From Defluviitaleaceae bacterium (GTDB lineage: Bacteria > Bacillota > Clostridia > Lachnospirales > WRAA01), in assembly GCA_009780445.1 (NCBI GenBank), contig WRAA01000134.1, positions 1-6,058 of the forward strand: a DNA stretch of 6,058 nt, written 5' to 3'. The position numbers and the translations under genes were made by a program. The notes under the pieces are model-generated. The model ran no database searches, was not told the DNA's origin, and saw nothing but the letters and a program-made list of their open reading frames with translations. Below, one piece after another: positions 5,543-6,058 of the stretch. Every line of letters starts with the position of its first letter. Positions within the stretch are counted from its first letter, which is position 1.

Positions 5543-6058
5543 TCACAGCACCCCGTTATAGGCCATGGTTTGCGCGAAGCTGTGTACATGCTTGCGCAGT
5601 GCCGCGTTGTGCGGGGCTTGCAGGGTTGGGTCGGCTTCCAGCAGGAGCTTTGCGGCCTCCTGCGCCTGTTCCAGAATGGGTATGTCCTCGTAGAGGTTGG
5701 CGATGAGGAAGTCCGGCAGGCCGTGCTGTGCCGTGCCGAAGAAGTCTCCGGGGCCGCGCAGCTCCAGATCCAGGCGCGAAAGCTCAAAGCCGTCGGCGGT
5801 GGATGTCATTGCGGCGGCGCGTTGGCGGTACACGCCTCCTTGCGAATCGGACACAAGCACGGCGTAGGACTGCTCGATCCCCCGGCCGACCCGCCCGCGA
5901 AGCTGGTGCAGCTGCGAAAGCCCGAACCGCTCCGCGTCCTCAATAACCATCAGGGTAGCGTTGGGCACGTTTACGCCAACCTCCACCACCGTCGTCGAAA
6001 CCAGCACGTCTATGAGGCCTTGCGCAAAGGCCGTCATTGTCTCGTGCTTGTCGGCCTG
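5543..6058 (-). CDS. recG: ATP-dependent DNA helicase RecG, C-terminal part (5' end outside window)
   Basis: RecG is a superfamily 2 DNA translocase that remodels stalled replication forks and Holliday junctions. The window carries the last 171 residues; the reading frame continues through the right edge at 6058, so the N-terminal wedge domain and helicase motifs I-IV are not visible. In the fragment, motif V is DVLVSTTVVEVGVNVPNAT (17-35) and motif VI is QLHQLRGRVGRG (49-60). RecG-specific sequence follows: ELRGPGDFFGTAQHGLPDF (99-117). That LRGPGDFFG block and the short C-terminal tail distinguish RecG from the related Mfd. The stop is TGA at 5543-5545. Apart from being incomplete at the window edge, nothing suggests a broken gene. 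In B. subtilis recG is not next to yabP, so this adjacency is different; whether yabP is read from the recG transcript cannot be told from the sequence. Confidence 0.95.
   Translation of the reverse strand, partial: QADKHETMTAFAQGLIDVLVSTTVVEVGVNVPNATLMVIEDAERFGLSQLHQLRGRVGRGIEQSYAVLVSDSQGGVYRQRAAAMTSTADGFELSRLDLELRGPGDFFGTAQHGLPDFLIANLYEDIPILEQAQEAAKLLLEADPTLQAPHNAALRKHVHSFAQTMAYNGVL

Overview
This is a gene-dense stretch of bacterial chromosome, about 55-60% G+C by eye, holding seven protein-coding genes and one tRNA gene. I see no insertion sequence, phage gene, CRISPR array or other mobile element. Two adjacent genes, yabP and yabQ, belong to sporulation families restricted to endospore formers. 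Their linkage to divIC, and a yqhQ (DUF1385)-prmC-prfA cluster, point to a spore-forming Firmicute, most likely a relatively high-G+C member of the Clostridia. Three of the six genes whose starts lie in the window begin with a non-ATG codon (prfA and prmC TTG, divIC GTG).

Layout. On the plus strand, 35-1309 encodes an RmuC-type protein. Everything else reads on the minus strand, so read from high to low coordinates. First comes the C-terminal part of the DNA helicase RecG, which runs off the right edge (5543-6058). After a 55-base gap come yabP (5188-5487), yabQ (4656-5177), divIC (4333-4647) and tRNA-Glu(CTC) (4251-4322), closed by a probable intrinsic terminator at about 4211-4243. Right after it come a candidate extended -10 promoter and a second tight cluster: yqhQ (3240-4175), prmC (2390-3250) and prfA (1306-2376). 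prfA and rmuC meet tail to tail, with their stop codons sharing the four bases at 1306-1309. No gene-free stretch exceeds about 75 bases.

How the genes fit together. PrmC methylates the glutamine of the GGQ loop in release factors, and its substrate RF1 is encoded directly downstream, so this pair forms a translation-termination module. YabP and YabQ act at the forespore envelope during sporulation and DivIC in the division septum; their cluster resembles the yabP-yabQ-divIC order of Bacillus subtilis, but with recG upstream and a tRNA gene downstream. RecG and RmuC are both linked to DNA repair and recombination but lie at opposite ends of the window and are not co-transcribed.

The window is mostly ordinary conserved housekeeping and sporulation DNA, and I found no convincing new system. 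The points most worth a second look are the repeat-rich, promoter-like gap upstream of yabP, the tRNA-Glu(CTC) gene placed 10 bases after divIC, the terminator/promoter switch between the two clusters, and the TAG stop of prfA, a codon read only by RF1.
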